A stretch of 64,000 bases of DNA. Source: Blastochloris tepida. GTDB lineage: Bacteria > Pseudomonadota > Alphaproteobacteria > Rhizobiales > Xanthobacteraceae. Positions 51,669 to 63,916 of this stretch are shown one piece after another. The notes under the pieces are model-generated. The model made no database searches. It was not told where the DNA came from and saw only the letters and a list, made by a program, of their open reading frames with translations. The position numbers were made by a program, and so were the translations under genes. How positions within the stretch are numbered: position 1 is the first letter of the stretch; each line of letters starts with the position of its first letter. Location of the stretch: positions 50,001 to 114,000 of the forward strand of contig NZ_AP018907.1 in assembly GCF_003966715.1 (NCBI RefSeq), written 5' to 3'.

Positions 51669-53429
51669 ATGACTCGCGAGATGACCGGAGCCGAGATGGT
51701 CGTCCAGGCCCTGATCGACCAGGGCATTACCCACATCTTCGGCTATCCCGGCGGCGCCGTGCTGCCGATCTATGACGCGCTGTTCCACACCGACAAGGTG
51801 AAGCACGTCCTGGTGCGCCACGAGCAGGCCGCGGTGCATGCGGCCGAAGGCTATGCCCGCTCGTCCGGCAAGGTCGGGGCGGTGCTGGTGACCTCGGGCC
51901 CCGGCTCCACCAATGCGGTGACCGGGCTTGCCGACGCGATGATGGATTCGATCCCGGTGGTGTGCTTCACCGGTCAGGTGCCGACGCATCTGATCGGCTC
52001 GGACGCGTTCCAGGAGTGCGACACGGTCGGCATCACCCGCCACTGCACCAAGCACAATTATCTGGTCAAATCGATCAACGACCTGCCGCGCGTCCTGCAC
52101 GAGGCGTTCTATGTCGCCAGCGCCGGGCGGCCGGGTCCGGTGGTCATCGACATCCCCAAGGATGTGCAGTTCGCCACCGGCACCTATTCGCGGCCGACCA
52201 GCAACCAGCACAAGACCTACCGGCCGCAGATCAAGGGCGAGATGTCCAAGATCAAGTCGGCGATCGAGATGATGAAAACCGCCAAGCGGCCGATCTTCTA
52301 CACCGGCGGCGGCGTCATCAATTCGGGCACCGAGGCATCGGCGCTGCTGCGCGAGCTGGTGCGGGCGACGGGCTTCCCCATCACCTCCACCTTGATGGGG
52401 CTCGGCGCCTATCCGGCCTCGGACCGGCAGTGGCTCGGCATGCTCGGCATGCACGGCACCTATGAGGCTAACCTCGCGATGCACGATTGCGACCTGATGA
52501 TCGCGATCGGCGCCCGCTTCGACGACCGCATCACCGGCCGGCTCGACGCCTTCTCGCCGGGGTCGAAGAAGATCCACATCGATATCGATCCGTCCTCGAT
52601 CAACAAGAACGTCAAGGTCGATCTCGCCATCGTCGGCGACTGCGCCCACGTGCTGGAGGACATGGTGCGGGTGTGGCGCACCTCCAACGCCTCCGCTGAC
52701 AAGACAGCGATCAAGGACTGGTGGGGCAAGATCGACGGCTGGCGCCAGCGCAACTGCCTCGCCTACCGGCCCTCGGACGAGATCATCAAGCCGCAGTACG
52801 CGCTGCAACGGCTCTATGACCTGACCAAGGACAGGAACGTCTACTTCACCACCGAGGTCGGCCAGCACCAGATGTGGGCGGCGCAGTTCCTCAAGTTCGA
52901 GGACCCCAACCGCTGGATGACCTCGGGCGGCCTCGGCACCATGGGCTACGGCCTGCCGGCGGCGCTCGGCGTGCAGTTCGCCCATCCCGGCGCGCTGGTG
53001 ATCGACGTCGCGGGCGAAGCCTCGATCCAGATGACCATGCAGGAAATGTCGACGGCGGCGCAGTATCGTCTGCCGGTCAAGGTGTTCATCCTGAACAACC
53101 AGTACATGGGCATGGTGCGGCAGTGGCAGGAGCTCCTGCACGGCGGCCGCTATTCGGAGACCTATTCGGAAGGGTTGCCGGATTTCGTCAAGCTGGCCGA
53201 GGCCTATCACGCCCGCGGCATCCGCTGCGACAAGCCGGCCGACCTCGATGCGGCGATCCTGGACATGATCAATTATGACGGGCCGGTGCTGTTCGACTGC
53301 ATTGTCGATCCGGCCGAGAACTGCTTCCCGATGATCCCGTCGGGCAAGGCCCACAACGACATGCTTCTCGGCGATGCGGCCCAGGATATCGGCAGCGTCA
53401 TCGATGACAGGGGCAAGATGCTCGTCTGA
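51669..53429 (+). CDS. ilvB: Acetolactate synthase large subunit
   Basis: TPP-, FAD- and Mg-dependent first step of branched-chain amino-acid synthesis (pyruvate to acetolactate or acetohydroxybutyrate). The 586-residue protein shows IFGYPGGAVLPIYDALF near 22, the catalytic Glu in VRHEQAAVHAAEGYARSSG near 46, TSGPGSTNAVTGLADAMMDS near 75, and NNQYMGMVRQWQELLHGGRY near 475. The TPP-metal motif reads AGEASIQMT where many relatives have GD(A/G)S. ATG at 51669 is the family start. ilvN follows after 113 bases. Confidence 0.95.
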   Translation: MTREMTGAEMVVQALIDQGITHIFGYPGGAVLPIYDALFHTDKVKHVLVRHEQAAVHAAEGYARSSGKVGAVLVTSGPGSTNAVTGLADAMMDSIPVVCFTGQVPTHLIGSDAFQECDTVGITRHCTKHNYLVKSINDLPRVLHEAFYVASAGRPGPVVIDIPKDVQFATGTYSRPTSNQHKTYRPQIKGEMSKIKSAIEMMKTAKRPIFYTGGGVINSGTEASALLRELVRATGFPITSTLMGLGAYPASDRQWLGMLGMHGTYEANLAMHDCDLMIAIGARFDDRITGRLDAFSPGSKKIHIDIDPSSINKNVKVDLAIVGDCAHVLEDMVRVWRTSNASADKTAIKDWWGKIDGWRQRNCLAYRPSDEIIKPQYALQRLYDLTKDRNVYFTTEVGQHQMWAAQFLKFEDPNRWMTSGGLGTMGYGLPAALGVQFAHPGALVIDVAGEASIQMTMQEMSTAAQYRLPVKVFILNNQYMGMVRQWQELLHGGRYSETYSEGLPDFVKLAEAYHARGIRCDKPADLDAAILDMINYDGPVLFDCIVDPAENCFPMIPSGKAHNDMLLGDAAQDIGSVIDDRGKMLV

Positions 53430-53542
53430 CCTTTCCTCCCTCGACGCGGCCTGACGCCACACGCCGTGGCGGCAGGCCCGCGCCGTCCTCCTCGCGCCGG
53501 CGCTCCGCCGGCCCCGATCGATTTCGACGCTGAGTTCCAGCC

Positions 53543-55268
<1,726 letters not shown>

Positions 55269-55364
55269 CGAATCTGTTGATCGACTGCCGGTGTCGTTCG
55301 GCACCGGTCGGGGCCCTGTTGCAGATTTTGAATGGGCGCCCCCTAATCAGGTCGGAGGTGCGCA

Positions 55365-55679
55365 ATGGGCGAGACCGACGACCTGGAATGGGACGATACC
55401 AAGGACGCGGCAAACCGTGAAAATCGCGGTTTGCCGTTTCCGCTCGCCGCAGCGCTGTTTGATGGCCGGCCGCGGGTCGATGCCGTTTCCCTGAAGTCGC
55501 CCCCTGACGAGCCCCGTTTCGAAACGATGGCGGTGTTCGAAGGCCGCGTGCTATTCTGCGTGTGGACATGGAACGGCGAGCGACGCCGGATCATTTCCCT
55601 TCGGATGGCCCATCGGAGCGAACGCCGTGCCTACGAAAAAGCAATTGGAGGAGGCGGAGCGGCTCGCCAAGACAATTGA
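55365..55679 (+). CDS. brnT: BrnT-family toxin
   Basis: A 104-residue RelE-like ribonuclease toxin candidate of type II TA systems. LEWDDTKDAANRENRGLPF (7-25) matches the BrnT opening (FEWD-x-x-K-x-x-x-N), LAAALFDGRPRVDA is the next block, and the C-terminal GERRRIISLRMAHRSERRAY (74-93) is the diagnostic R-x-IS-x-R-x-x-x-x-x-E-R-x-x-YE region. ATG at 55365 lies downstream of GGAGG. The partner gene overlaps its 3' end by 53 bases. Toxic activity is inferred from the family. Confidence 0.82.
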   Translation: MGETDDLEWDDTKDAANRENRGLPFPLAAALFDGRPRVDAVSLKSPPDEPRFETMAVFEGRVLFCVWTWNGERRRIISLRMAHRSERRAYEKAIGGGGAARQDN

Positions 55680-55899
55680 CTGGGCGAGGTTCGACGCCAT
55701 GACCGACGAGGAGATCCGTCAGGCGTGGGCCTGGGATCCCGATATGACGTGGCCCACTGACGAAGAACTCGCCGAGTTCGACCTCGTGATTCCGGCCAAG
55801 GCGCGGCGCGAGATGGCTGCCGCCCGCGCGGCTGCCAAGCAGAAGTCCGAGGCCGCGGCAGACGACGAGCCGGCCAAGCCCAAGGACGCCGCCGAGTAG
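55627..55899 (+). CDS. BrnA-position antitoxin candidate lacking a visible RHH tail
   Basis: A 90-residue acidic protein starting at GTG 55627, inside the end of the BrnT gene. ARFDAMTDEEIRQAWAWDPD (residues 20-39) resembles the toxin-wrapping N-terminal part of BrnA-type antitoxins. The usual C-terminal ribbon-helix-helix DNA-binding segment is not recognisable; the chain ends in an Ala/Lys/Asp-rich tail (residues ~62-90). It may therefore neutralise without repressing, or it may be a different antitoxin family. Overlap with brnT supports co-translation. Confidence 0.65.
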   Translation: MPTKKQLEEAERLAKTIDWARFDAMTDEEIRQAWAWDPDMTWPTDEELAEFDLVIPAKARREMAAARAAAKQKSEAAADDEPAKPKDAAE

Positions 55900-56074
55900 T
55901 CCCGCCCTCTTTCAGCCGCCTCCACAAGCAAGGCTCCGGCCCGGCTTGCTCCCCCATCGCCACCGGTAGACAACGCCGCCCGTGACCGTTAACCCGGGCC
56001 ACGGCAGGCGCCGCGCTCCTGGAGAGGGGCGCCGCCGAGGGCGGCCGGGCGGTGCCCAGGTCAGGGAAGGCGTC

Positions 56075-57781
56075 ATGATCATTCTCGGCATCCACACCAA
56101 TCACGACGCCTCGGCCGCGCTGTTCGACGACTACCGCATGGTGTCGGCGGTGGCGCTGGAGCGGCTGACCCGCATCAAGAGCGACGGCTACCGCTACCCG
56201 GCCGAGGCGGTCGAGGAATGCCTCGCCATTGCCGGCCTGCGGCGCGAGGATGTCGACGTCATCGCCTTGCCGCGCTCGGAGTTCGCGCCGAAATATTTCA
56301 AGCGCCGCGCATGGTGGGCCAAGAACAAAGCCGACGGCGAGGGCCGCATCGACCTGTTCCGCCAGATGGCGCTGCATCTCGGCGCCGCGCCGGATACCAT
56401 TTTTGACGTCGCGCTGTGGCTCGACGACCACGGCTTCGCCCCCTCCACCCGCGTCCATTTCTACAATCATCACGATGCCCACGCGCTGGGCGCGCTGTTC
56501 CATACCGACTGGCCGGACGCGCTCCTCTATACCGCCGATGGCTATGGCGACCGCGTCAACGCCTCCGCCCGCATCCTCAAGGACGGCAAGCTCACCGCGC
56601 TGTGGGGCGACGACCGCGACGGCCTGAAGCTGCTCGGCTATGAGGGCGCGCGCTCCTCGATCGGCCAGCTCTATCTGGAGGTGACGGCCGCGCTGGGCTT
56701 CAAGCCGCTGCGCCACGAGGGCAAGGTGCTGGGGCTCGCCGCCTGGGGCAAGCCGGTGTTCGCGCCGGAGCTGCGCGCCAACTACACCGTCGACGCGCTG
56801 GGGCGCACCCACGGCAAGATGCGCCTGAAGGATCTGCGCCGCCGCGTCCAGGAGATGGTGAAGAGCGCGCCGCGCGAGGACGTCGCCGCCTCGGTGCAGA
56901 CGGTGCTGGAAGAGGTGGTGCTGGAGGCAGTCGGCAACATCCTGAAAGCCCACCCGGCCAAGGCGCTGGGTCTGGCGGGCGGCGTGTTCGCCAACGTCAA
57001 GCTCAACCAGCGCCTCGCCGAGCGCTTTCCCTTTAAGGAGCTGTTCATCTATCCGGCGATGTCGGACGCCGGCATCGCCGCCGGCGGCGTGCTGGAGTTC
57101 CTGCTCCAGCGCGACGGCCTGCCGGCCTGGCTCGGCCACCGCTATCGCTTCGACACCCTCTATTTCGGCCGCAACTTCGATGCGGAGGCCGAGGACGCCT
57201 TTTTCGCCGCCGGCGCCTTGGCCGAGCATGTCGGGGATCCGGCCGCCGAGGCGGCCCGGCGCATCGCCGAGGGCGCCATCGTCGGCACCTTCCTGGGTGC
57301 GATGGAGTACGGACCGCGGGCGCTGGGTGCCCGGTCGATCATGGCGCGGGCCACCGACCGCTCGATCAACGACACGCTGAACAAGCGGCTCGACCGCACC
57401 GAGTTCATGCCGTTCGCGCCGGTGGTGCGGGTCGAGCGCTATGGAGAGGTGTTCGATCTGCCGGCAAGCCTCGTCTACCCGGCCAATTTCATGACCACCA
57501 CCTGCGACGTGAAGCCCGGCTGGCGCGACAAGGTGCCGGCCATCACCCATGTCGACGGCACCGCCCGGCCGCAGCTGATCAGCCGCAGCCAGAACCAGGT
57601 CTATTGGGACATCCTCGACGAATACGAGAAGATCACCGGCCTGCCGGTGCTGATCAACACCTCGTTCAACGTCCACGAGGAGCCGATCATCAACGCGCCC
57701 TCTGAATGCGTGCGCGCGCTGAAGGACCGGCGCGTCGATTTCGTCGTCACCAGGAACGCGATCTGGAGCCATCCGGGCTGA
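56075..57781 (+). CDS. NodU/CmcH-type carbamoyltransferase
   Basis: The family transfers carbamoyl from carbamoyl phosphate to a hydroxyl via carbamoyl-AMP, in nodulation factors, antibiotics and polysaccharides. The 568-residue protein has a Kae1-like N-domain (ILGIHTNHDASAALF at 3-17, the metal residues in FYNHHDAHALGALFHTDW near 130, ADGYGDRVNA near 157) and LGLAGGVFANVKLNQRLAE near 300. The C-domain carries MEYGPRALGARSIMARATD near 410 and NTSFNVHEEPIINAPSE near 527. ATG at 56075 follows GGAAGG. It stands alone, far from the glycan locus; acceptor unknown. Confidence 0.9.
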   Translation: MIILGIHTNHDASAALFDDYRMVSAVALERLTRIKSDGYRYPAEAVEECLAIAGLRREDVDVIALPRSEFAPKYFKRRAWWAKNKADGEGRIDLFRQMALHLGAAPDTIFDVALWLDDHGFAPSTRVHFYNHHDAHALGALFHTDWPDALLYTADGYGDRVNASARILKDGKLTALWGDDRDGLKLLGYEGARSSIGQLYLEVTAALGFKPLRHEGKVLGLAAWGKPVFAPELRANYTVDALGRTHGKMRLKDLRRRVQEMVKSAPREDVAASVQTVLEEVVLEAVGNILKAHPAKALGLAGGVFANVKLNQRLAERFPFKELFIYPAMSDAGIAAGGVLEFLLQRDGLPAWLGHRYRFDTLYFGRNFDAEAEDAFFAAGALAEHVGDPAAEAARRIAEGAIVGTFLGAMEYGPRALGARSIMARATDRSINDTLNKRLDRTEFMPFAPVVRVERYGEVFDLPASLVYPANFMTTTCDVKPGWRDKVPAITHVDGTARPQLISRSQNQVYWDILDEYEKITGLPVLINTSFNVHEEPIINAPSECVRALKDRRVDFVVTRNAIWSHPG

Positions 57782-57800
57782 TCGGGCGGCACAGACGGAA

Positions 57801-57825
57801 ATGGCCGGGCTCGAGGCCCGGCCAT
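57801..57825. terminator. Perfect 10-bp hairpin between convergent genes
   Basis: ATGGCCGGGC and GCCCGGCCAT around TCGAG, between the carbamoyltransferase stop (57781) and the stop of the convergent secreted-protein gene (57846). Likely bidirectional terminator without T-run. Confidence 0.6.
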
Positions 57826-57845
57826 CGTGACGGCGTTGCTTCTGC

Positions 57846-58334
57846 TCAGTCGATCTTCTTGATGGAGTCAACGATCGTCTTCAGCGCGGCGGCGTTGGCC
57901 TTCTCGCCGTCCGGCGAGCCCCAATAGGTGACGATCACCGCCGTGGTCGGGCTGGCGACGATGACGCCGATGCTGACCTCGGTGGCCTCGTCGTCCTCGT
58001 CCTTGCCGCTGTACTCGACGAAGATCGCGTCCATGCCGCCGATCTTGCCTTCGCCCCGCGTCTCGGTCTTTTCGTCGATACGCACGCCCTCGCTGATCAG
58101 ATAGGCCACCGCCTGGGTGACCGCGTCCTCAAGCTTGGCGATGCTGACGACCTCGGCGGCGATGTAGATCTCCTCGTCCTTGGAGGTCGACTCCACCCCC
58201 TTGTCGATTTCCGAGGATTCCCAGTCGTCTGGCAGGGCGATGGAGAACACCGGCGGTGTGCCGAGGCGGAAGGTGGCGGCCTCGGCCGTGGCGGCGAACG
58301 CCAGCGAGGCGATGACGGCGAGAATCAACCGCAT
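57846..58334 (-). CDS. Secreted protein of unknown function
   Basis: A 162-residue protein with a clear signal peptide (MRLILAVIASLAFAATAEAA, cleavage near 19). The mature part is acidic, with alternating strands (FSIALPDDWESSEIDKGVES, YIAAEVVSIAKLEDAVTQAV) and ends with a helix (ANAAALKTIVDSIKKID). The shape recalls small periplasmic PsbP/DcrB-like folds, but no signature confirms this. Export to the periplasm is inferred. Its upstream gap (58335-58603) shows no gene. Confidence 0.7.
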   Translation of the reverse strand: MRLILAVIASLAFAATAEAATFRLGTPPVFSIALPDDWESSEIDKGVESTSKDEEIYIAAEVVSIAKLEDAVTQAVAYLISEGVRIDEKTETRGEGKIGGMDAIFVEYSGKDEDDEATEVSIGVIVASPTTAVIVTYWGSPDGEKANAAALKTIVDSIKKID

Positions 58335-58603
58335 TTGAAGTCCTCTATTGAAGAGGTGGTCAACGTGGCATGCGACACGATCCGCCGCCAGTGTAGTTTC
58401 GGCTCATATTGAATCAAACCTAAAGCATCCGGCTTCTGTATTTGCCGGCTTCTGTCGCTGCAGCGTTTTGCCTGCCGGCGCGCGCTCTTGCTAAAGACAT
58501 TCTTGCCCTCGGCGGGAGGCACGGGCTTGACGCACGTCCCGCGTACCGGTTTGCCGCAGCCCGCGCCGCTTGACGCCGGCCCGGCCTTTCCCCAAAGTCT
58601 CGC

Positions 58604-60703
<2,100 letters not shown>

Positions 60704-60717
60704 CGCGCTGCCCGATC

Positions 60718-60804
60718 TGACGGGATCAGATCGGGTGGCGCTCTAACTCTCTGAGTTGTCGCATTCTCTTCCGCAAAACCGGTTCCCACTTTTGCGGAGA
60801 ATGC
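60718..60804 (+). repeat. Dispersed rhizobial-type palindrome, copy 4
   Basis: Composite copy: GATC half (60718-60742, GGATCAGATCGGGTGGCGCTC) and the 44-base core at 60761-60804 with arms GCATTCTC / GAGAATGC and CGCAAAA / TTTTGCG. It is almost identical to copy 1 at 897-985 and lies between thiC and pdxY. Confidence 0.8.
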
Positions 60805-60910
60805 TTTAGTATCTCTGCCGCCAGCTGGGAGATGCGCTCTCCCCGTCCCCTCGCGGGATAGAGAAAGCAAGAAGGAAGGCGGGGCCGGTCACGCCGGCTC
60901 GAACGCCCAC

Positions 60911-61783
60911 GTGTCCATCATGAATTTCCTGTCGATCCAATCCCACGTTGCCTATGGCCACGTCGGCAACGCCTCGGCCGTGTTTCCGCTACAGCGGCTC
61001 GGCGTCGAGGTGTGGCCGATCCACACCGTGCAGTTCTCCAACCACACCGGCTATGGCGCCTGGACCGGCCGGGTGTTCGACGGCGCGATGATCCGCGAGG
61101 TGATCGACGGCATCGAGGCGCGTGGCGTGCTGCCGGCGTGCGATGGCGTGCTGTCCGGCTATATGGGCGGCGCCGACATCGGCGAGGCGATCCTCGACGC
61201 CGCTGCACGCGTGCGGGCCGCCAACCCGGCCGCGCATTATTGCTGCGACCCGGTGATCGGCGATGTCGGCCGCGGCGTGTTCGTGCGGCCGGGCATTCCC
61301 GACTTCATCCGCGACCGCGCGGTGCCGGCGGCCGACGTGGTGACGCCCAACCAGTTCGAGCTGGACTTTCTCGCCGGGCACGCCACGCCGACACTGGCCG
61401 CCGCGCTCGATGCGGTGGAGGCCGTCCACCGGCTCGGCCCCAAGGTGATCCTGGTCACCAGCCTGATCACCGACGACACGCCCGCCGACGCCATCGACCT
61501 TCTGGCCTCCGACATCCTGGGCACGTGGCGGCTGCGCACGCCGCGACTCGATCTGTCGGTCAATGGCGCGGGCGATGCCATCGCCGCGCTGTTCTTCCTG
61601 CACTGGAAGCGCACCGGCTCGGCGCGCGAGGCGCTGGTGCGGGCGGCCTCCTCCACCTGGGGCCTGCTCAGGCGCACGTTCGAGGCCGGCTCGCGCGAGA
61701 TCCTCACCGTCGCGGCGCAGGACGAGTTCGTGACGCCAAGCCGGGTGTTCGAGGCCGTCATGGTCGGGCGGCCGCAGCCGTGA
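60911..61783 (+). CDS. pdxY: Pyridoxal kinase PdxY
   Basis: Phosphorylates pyridoxal to PLP in vitamin B6 salvage. The 290-residue ribokinase-fold enzyme shows SIQSHVAYGHVGNASAVFPL near 8-27, HTVQFSNHTGYGAWTGRVF near 38, CDPVIGDVGRGVFV near 113, TPNQFELDFLAGHA near 145 and the anion hole DLSVNGAGDAIAALFFLHW near 218. GTG at 60911 or ATG at 60920 may start. It overlaps the Nudix gene by GTGA. Confidence 0.94.
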   Translation: MSIMNFLSIQSHVAYGHVGNASAVFPLQRLGVEVWPIHTVQFSNHTGYGAWTGRVFDGAMIREVIDGIEARGVLPACDGVLSGYMGGADIGEAILDAAARVRAANPAAHYCCDPVIGDVGRGVFVRPGIPDFIRDRAVPAADVVTPNQFELDFLAGHATPTLAAALDAVEAVHRLGPKVILVTSLITDDTPADAIDLLASDILGTWRLRTPRLDLSVNGAGDAIAALFFLHWKRTGSAREALVRAASSTWGLLRRTFEAGSREILTVAAQDEFVTPSRVFEAVMVGRPQP

Positions 61784-62481
61784 GCGCGCCGGTCGTCCGC
61801 CGCATCGCCTCCGCCGAGTTCGCGGTGGTGGCGGCGGATTGGCCGATGGCCCGCGCGCGGCGGTCCGAGATCGATGCCCATTTTGCGCGGCTGAAGCGCG
61901 ACCGGCCGAAGCTGTGGAACGGCAAGGTGCTGGTCGCACGCGATGTCGAGCTGGTGGGCGACCGCCTGACCGGCCATGCCTTCGAGACCGACTTCGCGTC
62001 CTTCCAATGGTGGCTAGGTACCGGCTTTCCCGATCCCGCCATCCGCAACATCTTCGGCATGGCGGTGGTGCGCGGCGCCGACGGCGGCTTCCTGCTGGGG
62101 GTGATGGGCGGCCACACCGCCAATGCCGGCAGCGTCTATTTTCCGTCCGGCACGCCCGATCCCGGCGACATTTCGGGTGGCCGGCTCGATCTTGCCGGTT
62201 CGGTGGTGCGGGAGCTGAAGGAGGAGACCGGGCTGGAGGCTGCGGCCTTCGTTGCCGAGCCCGGCTGGACCGTGGTGCTCGACGGGCCGCGTGTCGCGCT
62301 GATGCGCACCTTCTTGGCCGACGAGGCGAGCGGGCTCCTGGTTGCGCGGGCGCGGGCCTTCATTGCCGCCGATCCCGGCGCCGAGCTGGCCGACGTTATC
62401 GCCGTCCACGGGATCGACGACTTGCCGCCGGTGGCGCCGGCCTTCGTGCGGGCCTTTCTTGAATCGCGCCTCGCGGACTGA
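61780..62481 (+). CDS. Nudix hydrolase with partial Nudix box
   Basis: The 233-residue protein has a Nudix-like core: IRNIFGMAVVRGADGGFLLG near 88, then RLDLAGSVVRELKEETGLEA near 147-166. RELKEETGL matches the last half of the box, but the first half lacks the leading Gly and the first Glu at their usual spacing. The family cleaves nucleoside diphosphates linked to X. The GTG at 61780 overlaps the pdxY stop (GTGA), so the pair is co-translated. Substrate unknown; a link to B6 metabolism is not shown. Confidence 0.8.
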   Translation: MSAPVVRRIASAEFAVVAADWPMARARRSEIDAHFARLKRDRPKLWNGKVLVARDVELVGDRLTGHAFETDFASFQWWLGTGFPDPAIRNIFGMAVVRGADGGFLLGVMGGHTANAGSVYFPSGTPDPGDISGGRLDLAGSVVRELKEETGLEAAAFVAEPGWTVVLDGPRVALMRTFLADEASGLLVARARAFIAADPGAELADVIAVHGIDDLPPVAPAFVRAFLESRLAD

Positions 62482-62484
62482 AGG

Positions 62485-63858
62485 TCAGCGCCCGAGGAGA
62501 CTGCCGCGCAGCACGGGGTGGGCGCGGGTGGCCTCGATGCCGGCTTTCACCACCAGTTCGACCTGCTCCGGCTCCAGCCGCAGTCGGGTCGGCACCGCAT
62601 TGAGCGTGGCGGTGAGGCTGCCGAGCTGGTCGAAGGAAACCTGGGCGAGATCAAACGAAACGTCGTTGCAGCGCCAGCCGGGGCCGGCGCCAAGCCGCTT
62701 CGCCTCGGCGGGCGACAGGCCGCAGCGCCATTTGCGGGTCGACGTCTCCCATTGGTTCATGGTCAGGCGGAAAGCGTCGAACGAAGAGATCGCCGCCGCA
62801 TCGATGGCAGTGTCGGTGACCGCGCCGAGCAGCTCCTGGCCCGAGGGTCCCTCGGGCGAGAGCGTCCAATTGCCGGCCGGTCCGCGGCCGGCATTGACGA
62901 CGATGAACACGAGGCGGCGCAGCTGGACGGCGCGCTCGGCATTGAGCGGCGCGTAGGGCCGGTCGCCGATCTCGCGGGCAATGACGAGGCCGGCCAGACC
63001 GAAATTGTCGACGAGTCCGCCATCGGCCAGCTTGACGTAACGGATCTGGCCGGGATCGCGATAGCGGATCAGCGCCTGGGCGAAGGCGCGGGCCTGACCG
63101 CCGGAACTCGGGTTCTTCAGCACCCGGTCGACCCACGGCGGCAGCGGCGCGCGGCAGGAATCGGGGAAGGTCTTGAGCACGATCGGCGCAAAGGCGACCG
63201 GCACCGCGGCGGACGCGGCCACCGCCTGGGACACCGGGTAGGAGGTGACGTCGCTGCACAGCGCGGCGAAGGTCGACGGCGTGAAGTGGAACGGCGTGCG
63301 GTTGAACAGGTCGGAGGCGTTGATCCACACCATCGGCCGGTTCTTGCCGTGGAGGTCGGCCAAAGTGGCGCCGTGGAACAGCTGGCGGTCGAGCCAGGCC
63401 GGCAGGCGCGAGGCGTCGTTGACGCCGCCCTCGATGCCGCGCACCAGATTGGCGAGGCTGATCCTTGTGTCGAGGCTTTCCTCGGCGTTCTGGAGCAGGA
63501 AGCGCTCGCGGAAGTCGTTCATCGCCGCCCGGCCCTTCAGGCCGAAATAGGCGGCGGCGACCGAGCCGCCCGACACGCCCGAGATGAACACCACCCGGTC
63601 GAGATAGCTGCCGCCCTCGCGCGAGGGCATGGTGTCGAGCGCGGTCAGCACGCCGTGGGCGAAGGCGGCGGCGCGGGTGCCGCCGCCCGAGAAGGACAGC
63701 GCAACGGCGACGTCGCCGGTCATTTTTGGCGGCGAGCTCGCATCCTGCGTCGGCGACGCGGGGTCGATCGGCTGGTTGATCGGCAGGTTGAAGACCGTTC
63801 CGCATCCGGCGACGAAGACGCCGAGCAGTGCGGCCAGGGTCAGGCGGCGTCCCGTCAT
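62485..63858 (-). CDS. Patatin-like phospholipase lipoprotein
   Basis: The 457-residue protein begins with a lipoprotein signal (LTLAALLGVFVAGC; lipobox VAGC, Cys19). The patatin domain has the oxyanion loop FSGGGTRAAAFAHG near 55, the nucleophile Ser in ISGVSGGSVAAAYFG near 93 and the dyad Asp in KLADGGLVDNFGLAG near 275. It should be an acyl hydrolase anchored to the envelope. ATG at 63858 provides the signal peptide directly. It ends 3 bases from the convergent Nudix gene. Confidence 0.9.
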   Translation of the reverse strand: MTGRRLTLAALLGVFVAGCGTVFNLPINQPIDPASPTQDASSPPKMTGDVAVALSFSGGGTRAAAFAHGVLTALDTMPSREGGSYLDRVVFISGVSGGSVAAAYFGLKGRAAMNDFRERFLLQNAEESLDTRISLANLVRGIEGGVNDASRLPAWLDRQLFHGATLADLHGKNRPMVWINASDLFNRTPFHFTPSTFAALCSDVTSYPVSQAVAASAAVPVAFAPIVLKTFPDSCRAPLPPWVDRVLKNPSSGGQARAFAQALIRYRDPGQIRYVKLADGGLVDNFGLAGLVIAREIGDRPYAPLNAERAVQLRRLVFIVVNAGRGPAGNWTLSPEGPSGQELLGAVTDTAIDAAAISSFDAFRLTMNQWETSTRKWRCGLSPAEAKRLGAGPGWRCNDVSFDLAQVSFDQLGSLTATLNAVPTRLRLEPEQVELVVKAGIEATRAHPVLRGSLLGR

Positions 63859-63916
63859 ATGTCTGGTCCGTTGCTGGCGGTTGGGGGAGTGCGGCCGGCG
63901 TGGCGGCGGCGTGGTC

